Shown here one piece after another: positions 50,029 through 62,754 of a DNA stretch of 64,000 nucleotides (positions are counted from its first letter, which is position 1; the number at the start of each line of letters is the position of its first letter). A program made the position numbers and the translations under genes. Under the pieces are notes generated by a model. That model did not search any database and was not told the DNA's origin. It was given only the letters and a program-made list of their open reading frames with translations. Source of the DNA: Lytechinus pictus (Eukaryota > Echinodermata > Echinoidea > Temnopleuroida > Toxopneustidae); the NCBI RefSeq assembly GCF_037042905.1, contig NC_087258.1, forward strand, positions 3,921,001 to 3,985,000, in the 5' to 3' direction.

Positions 50029-50476
50029 AACCGTCAAATCTGTTAAAATTGAAATATTGTATAATTCAAACAATAAAAAAAAACAAAATAAATAGTGAGT
50101 GAGTGACATCACCAACTCTCATTTGCATATAGCTGAGTTGTGCATATAACTGTTTTGTGAAAAATAAGTGAAATTATAAAATACCAAAATATTCTTATTT
50201 TACATCCAATTTTAATGAAATTTTCAACATTATTCTTGTTTGAATTTTCTCTATTGATTCAAATCAACTTTTTCTCTGGGGTGGACTTGCCATTTAAACA
50301 ATTTGAAATTCTAACTGATATATAATGTTCAATTGGTCATCTTAAAAAAAAAAAAAAAACAAGAAGACAAAGAACCCCCACATGATTATTCATCTATGAT
50401 CTACAATAAATGCTTCATGTAGATTCATATTTTGTTTCATTTTTGTTTGGTTGGCTTTTTTCCTTATTTACTGCAG

Positions 50477-50540
50477 ATGCTGAGAAATAACTGATGATAG
50501 TGGATGATACATGTAGCAGATAAATAGCATGAGTCAAAAG
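50477..50540 (+). CDS. 5' exon of an unrecognised gene (UTR plus MSQK)
   Basis: Acceptor TTTACTGCAG at 50476, 52 nt of untranslated sequence with an in-frame TAG at 50514, then ATG AGT CAA AAG (50529-50540) and a strong donor GTAAGT. The phase (0) fits the next plus-strand exon at 54337. Only four residues are coded here, so support is splice sites and phase, not similarity. Confidence 0.55.
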
Positions 50541-50676
50541 GTAAGTTTCTGCTTATTGAAAGTTAGCCAGTCTAGGCAGGGTTGGCGCAAAAAAACCCTG
50601 ATGTGTTTTAAAAACGCATTTTAAAACATGTTTTAAAACACCTGTATTTTTTTACAAAAAAAAAACAAAACATGAT

Positions 50677-51278
50677 TTAAAGGTCAAGTCCACCCCAACA
50701 GAAAGTTGATTTGAATAAAAAGAGAAAAATCAAACAAGCATAATGCTGAAAATTTCATCAAAATCGGATGTAAAATAAGAAAGTTATGACATTTCAAAGT
50801 TTCGCTAAATTTCACAAAACAGTTATATGAACATCCTGGTCACTATGGACTGGTGACGTCACCCACTCACTATTTCTTTTGTATTTTATTATATGAAATA
50901 TAGAATATTTTGATTTTTTTAGTTTTGTCACTAAAGGAGCTCTTTATTGATTTGCAATATGTTGTAAAAAATGGATGCCCACATGTTCATGGAGGAATCG
51001 AACCTTTTAAAATATTGTAATATAGCAAAAATTAAGATATTTCATATTTCATATAATAAAATACAAAAGAAATAGCGAGTGGATGACCTCATCGGTCCCC
51101 TCATTTGCATACTGACCAGGATGTGCATATAACTGTTTTGTGAAATTAAGCAAAACTTTAAAATGTCATAACTTTCTTATTTTACATCCGATTTTGATGA
51201 AATTTTCAGCATTATGCTTGTTTGATTTTTCTCTTTTTATTCAAATCAACTTTCTGTTGGGGTGGACTTGCCCTTTAA
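50677..51278. mobile_element. Intact TTAA-flanked MITE, left of the duplication
   Basis: TTAAAGGTCAAGTCCACCCC at the left, GGGGTGGACTTGCCCTTTAA at the right, arms of ~150-260 bp with ATCAAAATCGGATGTAAAAT. Same family as the 43280/49757 arms and, more distantly, 54649-55258. Confidence 0.88.
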
Positions 51279-52395
51279 AACACCCCTTAGACACATGTAC
51301 TAAATTTTTGTGTACATGTAAATTGTCTTTTTTTTCATACTTTCAAATTCATTTTTCTGCTGTTCTGTATAAAGATGAATCTGTATGTACAATATGTACT
51401 TGAACAAATTCCTTCTTTATCCCTTTTCTCCACTAACTTCCCCCTTTATTATATATGTATACAAATATTCGCATGAAAATTGAATTTAGACCAAATACTT
51501 CAATATTTCATAGGCCATGGGTTTATTGCAGTGGCAAGATTACACCTCGGTAATTGTACAGCAAAATTTTTCAGCTCACTCGCATTAAACCAATTATCCT
51601 GCTCTGTCCTACACTGCAAAAACCAGGGTGTTAATCCAACACCAGCCCGGAATTTATATCTGTCCACACAAGAAAAGTGTTAAAACAACACCAGTTTTGT
51701 TTGGGGCTAACTCTAGAAAGGTGTTGAAACAACACCAGCAAGTGTTAAAACAACACCGGATTGATTATAAACTGGTGTTGTTTGAACACCTCTCTGGTGT
51801 GGACAGATATAGATTCCAGGCTGGTGTTGGATTAACACCCTTGTTTTTGCAGTGTATGGAAACAGATTTGGTGCCAAAAATTGGTGGTGCCACCACCCCC
51901 CCCCCCCACTCTAAAATAGGCCGTTCCTGTTTGCTCACCATTTATTATTTATTTATACCTCAGTGAAGTTTATGTAATATTGTTTATTAATAGGTTAAGA
52001 GTATAAAAGACATTATTAAGCGCAAGCCATGTGCCTTTTAGAAAATATGGTAATACTGTTTTTTTCACATACTATAGGTGTATTGTGAATGTTCACATGT
52101 CTCATGTCATAGAGTGCATAAGAGACAAAAACAAACACATCCATGAACAGTAGCAACAAACATATTGCTAGTCAACATTGGATGTAGATAGGAGCTGCAA
52201 ACAAAATTTGTACACATATGTACGGACATTCATATTCATGGGTGTATGGGCTCATTTTTTTTCGAGGAGGGAGGGCTGAAGGATTTTTTCTGATATATCA
52301 TGTGCGACACTGAGGATTTTGCCTGAAATTTTAATATTCTGCCAGTCATTTTTTGACAATTGGGTCCTTATAATTTTTGGCAAATGAGATGAGCA

Positions 52396-52426
<31 letters not shown>

Positions 52427-53064
52427 GAAGAAGTTTACTTGAAAATCAAGTAAGTTTTGCCAAAATATTTAGTGAAATTTCCCTAACATTAGTGATTGAC
52501 AAATTATGCTCGGGTACTGCACCCCCAGCCCCCCCCCCCCCCGTATGCTTATGCTGATTTTTGAAGCTCCAAAACTAATACCCAGTTAGTTGTCCTAGCC
52601 TTATAATCACACTAGTAAAAAAAAACTACTGCCAATTTTATGGAAATAAATTACATTTCATTTTTTTTATTATTATTATTAAATGTGACTCTTTGATCAT
52701 TGGTTGAAAATTGCTCTGAATAGGCATGTGAGAATATACTGTAATATAGGCTTGAATTTCAGTGTAAATGACTTGGTAAAAATTTGCTGAAAGCGTATCT
52801 GTTTTAAAAAAAAACCATTTAAAATGATTTAAATAGTTTTAAAACAATAAAAAAACATTTTTTTTTTTAAAAACGTAAAACGTTTTTTATCACAACAATG
52901 AGTTAAGGTCAAGGTCAACCATGAGTTAAGTTTGGTAGGTCATTTTATTCCATGAGAGTGGAGTTTTGCCACTTCATAATATTGCATTTCATTTTATAGT
53001 AAGAGGTACATCTATTTCAATTAACAGTGATTTCCAATGAACCTTTCCAACTGATATCTAACTC

Positions 53065-53740
53065 TAAAGATCTACAATAAAACTGCTTATATTCCCCATA
53101 TTTAAGTATGTAGATCCCATATGTGATGATCTGCACTAAAAATGTATCAGAATTACCATTGTTATACTTACTGTGGAAATCTACAATAAAATTATTGATA
53201 TTCCGCATGTTTAAATATTTAGATCCCAACTGTGGAGAGCTACAATAAGAATGTGTGAATACTCCTAGTGCTATGTCAACTGTATGTGGAGATCTACAAT
53301 AAAACTCAATATTCTCAATTTTAAACATATAGATACCGATTGTGGAGATAAATTTTATTAATAAAAAGTGATAATAGTTGTATATTTCCCATGTTTAAGT
53401 ATTTAGATCCCAACTATGGAGATCCGCACTAAAAAAATGTATACTACTCCCAGTGTTGTACCAACTGAAGATCTACCATAAAAAATGCATCAATATTCCA
53501 AGTGTTATACATGTAATACCAACTGGGGAGATCTGCAATAAAACTATTAATATTTCCCCATGTTTAAACATGTAGATCCCACCTGTGGAGATCTACACTA
53601 AAAATGTATCAATACTCCCAGTGTTAGACCAATTGTTCAGATCTGCAATTTAAACATCTAATATAAATACTGATTGTGGAGATAAATTTTATGTTTATCA
53701 ATATAAAGTGTTAATATTTCCAATGTTTAATGTTAAATTG
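53065..53740. repeat. ~55-bp degenerate minisatellite
   Basis: About a dozen units of TGTGGAGATCTACA(A/C)TAAAAATGTAT with (C)CAGTGTTA and TTTAA(A/G)TATGTAGATCCC parts. Repeated at 58890-59565 in copy 2. The minus-strand open frame of 103 codons is a repeat shadow. Confidence 0.85.
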
Positions 53741-54336
53741 TGTAATTCATAGACCAATACATTAAAAATACATGCATTCATATGTAATGCACCAACCAAA
53801 CAATTATTTTTGGCTACATGTATTTGATTGTGATTTACAGCAATAACATATTGCATCAAATCCCTATAATTGGCACAATTTGCATTTGTATATTGTGTGT
53901 GTGGTTACATAAAGTTCTAATTCTTTCCTGAATCAATGTTGCTTCATGAGGAATGTTGGTGCATGAGTAATCATCAATGACAGAGGTTACCCCTACCTTG
54001 ATTTTAAGGTCATATCTGACATTTTGTAACTTTGCATGTTCTATTTTTTCAATGAGACCCTGCCCTGCCCCTCAGAGAGCTGGATAACTTCTAAATGTAT
54101 TTAGATACAGGTTGTACATACAAATAGTATAAGGGTCATTTGAAATACAATCAGTACATTTTTTTAGAAATTACTTTTGACTTTTCCTATTTATTTACCC
54201 CCTTCCTGCTTGTTGGATACAACTTCTGCAAAATACTCTTCAAATTCTTGCATGTATTTAAATAAATCAGAGCGAAATGATACATGTTTGTTATTTCTTT
54301 CTTTCATTCACACAGTAAAATTTTCATCTTTTTCAG

Positions 54337-54442
54337 GAATATACAATAAAGACTCGAAAATCTTCGAGAAAAAGCAAAGCTGATGACAGATTCTTTGATG
54401 AAGACCCCCCAGGTTTCATTGTGAAGCATTTGCAAGAGAAAG
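54337..54442 (+). CDS. Second exon of the unrecognised plus-strand gene, copy 1
   Basis: Acceptor CTTTTTCAG|GAATATA, donor GAGAAAG|GTAAC. 35 codons plus one base: EYTIKTRKSSRKSKADDRFF then DEDPPGFIVKHLQEK. Joined to the preceding exon the protein begins MSQKEYTIKTRKSSRKSK, basic then acidic. I do not recognise the family. Starts phase 0, ends phase 1. It lies inside the 5.8-kb duplicated segment. The rest of the gene is beyond the window. Confidence 0.6.
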
Positions 54443-56928
54443 GTAACAAAATGAATGTAACTATTTCACATTGATTTATCCCCCCTCCCCTCAAAAAAAA
54501 AAAAAATAGTGAGGGAATAGGTGAATATGCCCATTTATAATTATAAGGATTTAAGCTGAAATATTGATAAGATATAATACTACTACAATTACATTTTGTT
54601 GATGTACCATTATATAAATTCAGCAAATCTGTACTTTATAACTGTACTTAAAGGGGAACTCCGGCCCAAAAATTTTATGATTTGAATAAATAGACTAAAA
54701 TTAAACAAGCAAAAGGCTAAAAATTCCATCAAAATCGGACGAAAAATAAGGAAGTTATTGAATTTGTAAGTTTTTCATTTTTCGGTGAAACAATTATATT
54801 TACATGAGCATGAATATGCAATAAGTTTGCTGATGATATCACATCCCCACCTTTCCTTATGTATTTTAAAATATGAAATCTTAATAATTTCATTTATGCC
54901 ATACATGTATGTAAAAAATATCTCCCTTGTAACAAAAATAATTTACAGCAGTAATGATTGTACATATTAAACGAGGTTTCATTCCCATTTTTATATTCTT
55001 GGAGCAGAAAAATGGAATAATTATATTTTCATGAAATAAAATACAAAAGAAGAAGTGGAGATATTACATCATCAGCTCACCATTGCATATTCATGATGAT
55101 GTGCATACAACTGTTTCACAGGAATAATGCATAACTTTAAAACTCTATAACTTCCTTATTTTCCATCCGATTTCAATTAAATTTTTTGTGTTATGCTTGT
55201 TTAATTTTACTCTGTTTGTTAAAATCATTTTATTTTGGGGTTGGAGTGCCCCTTTAAGTTCACTTATTACAATAAATTGATTGGTTGGCAGTTTAGCTCT
55301 AAAATGATCATTTAGTAAACCTTTTCTATAAACATACCCCAAAAGAATTAAGGAAAGAAACAACATACACATTTCATTAGACCTGCCACAATCATTTTTT
55401 CCCTAATGTATGCACATTTTAGTTCTGTAAGTGACATGTATGATATTGTTTGCATTTACAATTTATGTAATTTTTTTAATCACTGCATTAATTTAGTGGA
55501 GTATTACAAATGTGACTGCCATGAATTCTCTTCTAGGGATGATACAAATGTTTACTTTGTACATTACGGATTAAGCATGCTTCTCCTGCATAGCAGGTTA
55601 AGTTTTTGAAATGTCATCATAACTTTAGGAAGTGCATTACCTGAATTTGAACATAAGAATTGGACATAAGGGTAATCACTGATCATCCTTCATGAGATCT
55701 AGGTAACATGGTCAAGGTCAAAGGTCATTCAGGGGCAATGAACTTTTACTGTGGTTAAGTTTTTGAAATGTCATTCATAACTTTGTTGTATGAGGGCCTA
55801 TTTCTTGAAACTTGGACATAATGGTAATCAAGTATCACTAATAATCTTGCATAAGTTTCAGGTTACATCATCAAGGTCAAAGGTCATTAAGGGTCAATGA
55901 AATTGATCATTTTGGGGTCTGACATAACCTCAAAAGTATAAGGGCCTATTTCATGAAACTTGGAGAAAAGAGTAATCAAATATCACTGACCATCATATCC
56001 AGGGCCAAGTACTTTGACCATGTTATTCATTAACCAAGGTTAAGATTTTGAAATTTTAAGATAATTTTGCAAGTATGATTCCCTATTCCATAAAACTTTC
56101 ATGTAATGGTTATCAGGTATCAGCAAATGAACAAATATGTAATTTGATTTCACTGGGCCGGCAAAGGTCATTTGAGGTCAACAAACTTAGGATTTATTCA
56201 TCAAATAAATGTTGTTTTGTCTCTCCTCTCTTTTTGAAAAATTATTCATTGTACATGCAATTGCTTTCAAAGTCAGCAATGCTGCTATATTGAATTGCGT
56301 AATGCAGGCAAGAATGCCAGAGGCGTTTCTCCTGTTTGGTAAATTTACACTTTATTGAATTTGGAAGAGGGGCAGGTAAAGTTTTATTTTTAAAATATAG
56401 ACTTCAACCAGTGCAACTGAATGCAAAAGGGGGTCTAGATACATTTTCATTTGTATCCCTCCACCAACAGAAGATCATGGTGCTGTAGCCTTTTTGTTTT
56501 CTTGTTGACTGTCCGTCCATTTTGCTTTCTCGTTTATTGCAGTATCTCAAGATCCACTTGAGATATGAAGTGTGCGTAAGTTGACCACCTGAGTAGTCTT
56601 AGGGGTATGTAAGTCGATGGTCAAAAGGGTCAATCTCTGAAATTACTGGTATTTGTCTCATTATTGCAATATCTCGAAAACTACTTGATGTACGCTTGAT
56701 GACAGTATATATTATCTAGACAGAGGATCTGGTGAGATTTGCGGGGTGTAGGTAAAAGGTCAAAGGTCATTGTCAACTGGCACTAAATAGGCTTTTTGTA
56801 TTCTGACATATGAAGAATAATTACATCCATTTCCTTAACTGAAGTTAATAGAGAGGAGCCATAGGACCAGGAGGTGCAATAGTATTTTTTCTTGTCTCTT
56901 TACAATTTTTCTTCTATACGTATAACTC

Positions 56929-58218
56929 GCATACTGACCAGGATGTGCATATAACTGTTTTGTGAAATTAAGCAAAACTTTAAAATGTCATAACTTTCTT
57001 ATTTTACATCCGATTTTGATGAAATTTTCAGCATTATGCTTGTTTGATTTTTCTCTTTTTATTCAAATCAACTTTCTGTTGGGGTGGACTTGCCCTTTAA
57101 AACACCCCTTAGACACATGTACTAAATTTTTGTGTACATGTAAATTGTCTTTTTTTTCATACTTTCAAATTCATTTTTCTGCTGTTCTGTATAAAGATGA
57201 ATCTGTATGTACAATATGTACTTGAACAAATTCCTTCTTTATCCCTTTTCTCCACTAACTTCCCCCTTTATTATATATGTATACAAATATTCGCATGAAA
57301 ATTGAATTTAGACCAAATACTTCAATATTTCATAGGCCATGGGTTTATTGCAGTGGCAAGATTACACCTCGGTAATTGTACAGCAAAATTTTTCAGCTCA
57401 CTCGCATTAAACCAATTATCCTGCTCTGTCCTACACTGCAAAAACCAGGGTGTTAATCCAACACCAGCCCGGAATTTATATCTGTCCACACAAGAAAAGT
57501 GTTAAAACAACACCAGTTTTGTTTGGGGCTAACTCTAGAAAGGTGTTGAAACAACACCAGCAAGTGTTAAAACAACACCGGATTGATTATAAACTGGTGT
57601 TGTTTGAACACCTCTCTGGTGTGGACAGATATAGATTCCAGGCTGGTGTTGGATTAACACCCTTGTTTTTGCAGTGTATGGAAACAGATTTGGTGCCAAA
57701 AATTGGTGGTGCCACCACCCCCCCCCCCCCACTCTAAAATAGGCCGTTCCTGTTTGCTCACCATTTATTATTTATTTATACCTCAGTGAAGTTTATGTAA
57801 TATTGTTTATTAATAGGTTAAGAGTATAAAAGACATTATTAAGCGCAAGCCATGTGCCTTTTAGAAAATATGGTAATACTGTTTTTTTCACATACTATAG
57901 GTGTATTGTGAATGTTCACATGTCTCATGTCATAGAGTGCATAAGAGACAAAAACAAACACATCCATGAACAGTAGCAACAAACATATTGCTAGTCAACA
58001 TTGGATGTAGATAGGAGCTGCAAACAAAATTTGTACACATATGTACGGACATTCATATTCATGGGTGTATGGGCTCATTTTTTTTCGAGGAGGGAGGGCT
58101 GAAGGATTTTTTCTGATATATCATGTGCGACACTGAGGATTTTGCCTGAAATTTTAATATTCTGCCAGTCATTTTTTGACAATTGGGTCCTTATAATTTT
58201 TGGCAAATGAGATGAGCA

Positions 58219-58249
<31 letters not shown>

Positions 58250-61200
58250 GAAGAAGTTTACTTGAAAATCAAGTAAGTTTTGCCAAAATATTTAGTGAAA
58301 TTTCCCTAACATTAGTGATTGACAAATTATGCTCGGGTACTGCACCCCCAGCCCCCCCCCCCCCCCCGTATGCTTATGCTGATTTTTGAAGCTCCAAAAC
58401 TAATACCCAGTTAGTTGTCCTAGCCTTATAATCACACTAGTAAAAAAAAACTACTGCCAATTTTATGGAAATAAATTACATTTCATTTTTTTTATTATTA
58501 TTATTAAATGTGACTCTTTGATCATTGGTTGAAAATTGCTCTGAATAGGCATGTGAGAATATACTGTAATATAGGCTTGAATTTCAGTGTAAATGACTTG
58601 GTAAAAATTTGCTGAAAGCGTATCTGTTTTAAAAAAAAACCATTTAAAATGATTTAAATAGTTTTAAAACAATAAAAAAACATTTTTTTTTTTAAAAACG
58701 TAAAACGTTTTTTATCACAACAATGAGTTAAGGTCAAGGTCAACCATGAGTTAAGTTTGGTAGGTCATTTTATTCCATGAGAGTGGAGTTTTGCCACTTC
58801 ATAATATTGCATTTCATTTTATAGTAAGAGGTACATCTATTTCAATTAACAGTGATTTCCAATGAACCTTTCCAACTGATATCTAACTCTAAAGATCTAC
58901 AATAAAACTGCTTATATTCCCCATATTTAAGTATGTAGATCCCATATGTGATGATCTGCACTAAAAATGTATCAGAATTACCATTGTTATACTTACTGTG
59001 GAAATCTACAATAAAATTATTGATATTCCGCATGTTTAAATATTTAGATCCCAACTGTGGAGAGCTACAATAAGAATGTGTGAATACTCCTAGTGCTATG
59101 TCAACTGTATGTGGAGATCTACAATAAAACTCAATATTCTCAATTTTAAACATATAGATACCGATTGTGGAGATAAATTTTATTAATAAAAAGTGATAAT
59201 AGTTGTATATTTCCCATGTTTAAGTATTTAGATCCCAACTATGGAGATCCGCACTAAAAAAATGTATACTACTCCCAGTGTTGTACCAACTGAAGATCTA
59301 CCATAAAAAATGCATCAATATTCCAAGTGTTATACATGTAATACCAACTGGGGAGATCTGCAATAAAACTATTAATATTTCCCCATGTTTAAACATGTAG
59401 ATCCCACCTGTGGAGATCTACACTAAAAATGTATCAATACTCCCAGTGTTAGACCAATTGTTCAGATCTGCAATTTAAACATCTAATATAAATACTGATT
59501 GTGGAGATAAATTTTATGTTTATCAATATAAAGTGTTAATATTTCCAATGTTTAATGTTAAATTGTGTAATTCATAGACCAATACATTAAAAATACATGC
59601 ATTCATATGTAATGCACCAACCAAACAATTATTTTTGGCTACATGTATTTGATTGTGATTTACAGCAATAACATATTGCATCAAATCCCTATAATTGGCA
59701 CAATTTGCATTTGTATATTGTGTGTGTGGTTACATAAAGTTCTAATTCTTTCCTGAATCAATGTTGCTTCATGAGGAATGTTGGTGCATGAGTAATCATC
59801 AATGACAGAGGTTACCCCTACCTTGATTTTAAGGTCATATCTGACATTTTGTAACTTTGCATGTTCTATTTTTTCAATGAGACCCTGCCCTGCCCCTCAG
59901 AGAGCTGGATAACTTCTAAATGTATTTAGATACAGGTTGTACATACAAATAGTATAAGGGTCATTTGAAATACAATCAGTACATTTTTTTAGAAATTACT
60001 TTTGACTTTTCCTATTTATTTACCCCCTTCCTGCTTGTTGGATACAACTTCTGCAAAATACTCTTCAAATTCTTGCATGTATTTAAATAAATCAAAGCGA
60101 AATGATACATGTTTGTTATTTCTTTCTTTCATTCACACAGTAAAATTTTCATCTTTTTCAGGAATATACAATAAAGACTCGAAAATCTTCGAGAAAAAGC
60201 AAAGCTGATGACAGATTCTTTGATGAAGACCCCCCAGGTTTCATTGTGAAGCATTTGCAAGAGAAAGGTAACAAAATGAATGTAACTATTTCACATTGAT
60301 TTATCCCCCCTCCCCTCAAAAAAAAAAATAATAGTGAGGGAATAGGTGAATATGCCCATTTATAATTATAAGGATTTAAGCTGAAATATTGATAAGATAT
60401 AATACTACTACAATTACATTTTGTTGATGTACCATTATATAAATTCAGCAAATCTGTACTTTATAACTGTACTTAAAGGGGAACTCCGGCCCAAAAATTT
60501 TATGATTTGAATAAATAGACTAAAATTAAACAAGCAAAAGGCTAAAAATTCCATCAAAATCGGACGAAAAATAAGGAAGTTATTGAATTTGTAAGTTTTT
60601 CATTTTTTCGGTGAAACAATTATATTTACATGAGCATGAATATGCAATAAGTTTGCTGATGATATCACATCCCCACCTTTCCTTATGTATTTTAAAATAT
60701 GAAATCTTAATAATTTCATTTATGCCATACATGTATGTAAAAAATATCTCCCTTGTAACAAAAATAATTTACAGCAGTAATGATTGTACATATTAAACGA
60801 GGTTTCATTCCCATTTTTATATTCTTGGAGCAGAAAAATGGAATAATTATATTTTCATGAAATAAAATACAAAAGAAGAAGTGGAGATATTACATCATCA
60901 GCTCACCATTGCATATTCATGATGATGTGCATACAACTGTTTCACAGGAATAATGCATAACTTTAAAACTCTATAACTTCCTTATTTTCCATCCGATTTC
61001 AATTAAATTTTTTGTGTTATGCTTGTTTAATTTTACTCTGTTTGTTAAAATCATTTTATTTTGGGGTTGGAGTGCCCCTTTAAGTTCACTTATTACAATA
61101 AATTGATTGGTTGGCAGTTTAGCTCTAAAATGATCATTTAGTAAACCTTTTCTATAAACATACCCCAAAAGAATTAAGGAAAGAAACAACATACACATTT

Positions 61201-62754
61201 CATTAGACCTGCCACAATCATTTTTTCCCTAATGTATGCACATTTTAGTTCTGTAAGTGACATGTATGATATTGTTTGCATTTACAATTTATGTAATTTT
61301 TTTAATCACTGCATTAATTTAGTGGAGTATTACAAATGTGACTGCCATGAATTCTCTTCTAGGGATGATACAAATGTTTACTTTGTACATTACGGATTAA
61401 GCATGCTTCTCCTGCATAGCAGGTTAAGTTTTTGAAATGTCATCATAACTTTAGGAAGTGCATTACCTGAATTTGAACATAAGAATTGGACATAAGGGTA
61501 ATCACTGATCATCCTTCATGAGATCTAGGTAACATGGTCAAGGTCAAAGGTCATTCAGGGGCAATGAACTTTTACTGTGGTTAAGTTTTTGAAATGTCAT
61601 TCATAACTTTGTTGTATGAGGGCCTATTTCTTGAAACTTGGACATAATGGTAATCAAGTATCACTAATAATCTTGCATAAGTTTCAGGTTACATCATCAA
61701 GGTCAAAGGTCATTAAGGGTCAATGAAATTGATCATTTTGGGGTCTGACATAACCTCAAAAGTATAAGGGCCTATTTCATGAAACTTGGAGAAAAGAGTA
61801 ATCAAATATCACTGACCATCATATCCAGGGCCAAGTACTTTGACCATGTTATTCATTAACCAAGGTTAAGATTTTGAAATTTTAAGATAATTTTGCAAGT
61901 ATGATTCCCTATTCCATAAAACTTTCATGTAATGGTTATCAGGTATCAGCAAATGAACAAATATGTAATTTGATTTCACTGGGCCGGCAAAGGTCATTTG
62001 AGGTCAACAAACTTAGGATTTATTCATCAAATAAATGTTGTTTTGTCTCTCCTCTCTTTTTGAAAAATTATTCATTGTACATGCAATTGCTTTCAAAGTC
62101 AGCAATGCTGCTATATTGAATTGCGTAATGCAGGCAAGAATGCCAGAGGCGTTTCTCCTGTTTGGTAAATTTACACTTTATTGAATTTGGAAGAGGGGCA
62201 GGTAAAGTTTTATTTTTAAAATATAGACTTCAACCAGTGCAACTGAATGCAAAAGGGGGTCTAGATACATTTTCATTTGTATCCCTCCACCAACAGAAGA
62301 TCATGGTGCTGTAGCCTTTTTGTTTTCTTGTTGACTGTCCGTCCATTTTGCTTTCTCGTTTATTGCAGTATCTCAAGATCCACTTGAGATATGAAGTGTG
62401 CGTAAGTTGACCACCTGAGTAGTCTTAGGGGTATGTAAGTCGATGGTCAAAAGGGTCAATCTCTGAAATTACTGGTATTTGTCTCATTATTGCAATATCT
62501 CGAAAACTACTTGATGTACGCTTGATGACAGTATATATTATCTAGACAGAGGATCTGGTGAGATTTGCGGGGTGTAGGTAAAAGGTCAAAGGTCATTGTC
62601 AACTGGCACTAAATAGGCTTTTTGTATTCTGACATATGAAGAGTAATTACATCCATTTCCTTAACTGAAGTTAATAGAGAGGAGCCATAGGACCAGGAGG
62701 TGCAATAGTATTTTTTCTTGTCTCTTTACAATTTTTCTTCTATACGTATAACTC
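56929..62754. repeat. Tandem duplication unit, copy 2 (5826 bp)
   Basis: Nearly identical to copy 1 from GCATACTGACCAGG on. Differences seen are homopolymer lengths and rare point changes (e.g. TCAGAGCG versus TCAAAGCG at 54269/60094; GAAGAATAAT versus GAAGAGTAAT at 56812/62638). Carries the second exon copy. Confidence 0.97.
60162..60267 (+). CDS. Duplicate of the second exon (copy 2)
   Basis: Same sequence and splice sites as the 54337 exon, 5825 bp downstream. Because the exon enters at phase 0 and leaves at phase 1, splicing both copies in series would shift frame and meet a TGA about 15 codons in. Only one copy can be used per normal transcript. The third copy would fall outside the window. 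Confidence 0.55.

Larger units (their letters stand above)
43280..50296. mobile_element. ~7-kb composite element with ~540-bp inverted arms
   Basis: Left arm 43280-43835, right arm 49757-50296, inverted. Outer ends GGGCAAGTCC / GGACTTGCC; arms contain ATCAAAATCGGATGTAAAAT-like sequence, the SacII-type minisatellite, GATCATAATTTTACACACAC and ATAGAACCCCAT. The 5.9 kb between is filled with other repeats listed separately. No transposase frame seen. The arms belong to the same family as the intact MITE at 50677. Confidence 0.8.
51107..56928. repeat. Tandem duplication unit, copy 1 (5822 bp)
   Basis: Starts at GCATACTGACCAGG inside the right arm of the 50677 MITE. Contains a TA-flanked MITE at 51612-51854 (CACTGCAAAAAC ends, repeated GTGTT(A/G)AAACAACACC), a poly-A run, a ~55-bp degenerate repeat GAGATCTACAATAAAA (53065-53740), the 54337 exon, a TTAA MITE at 54649-55258 and a reverse GTCTCACCTGCAT-family copy at 55578-56330. 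Confidence 0.97.

Noticed and set aside
53017-53328. 103-codon minus frame, duplicated at 58842-59153
   Set aside because: Follows a ~55-bp minisatellite; the copy is explained by the segmental duplication.
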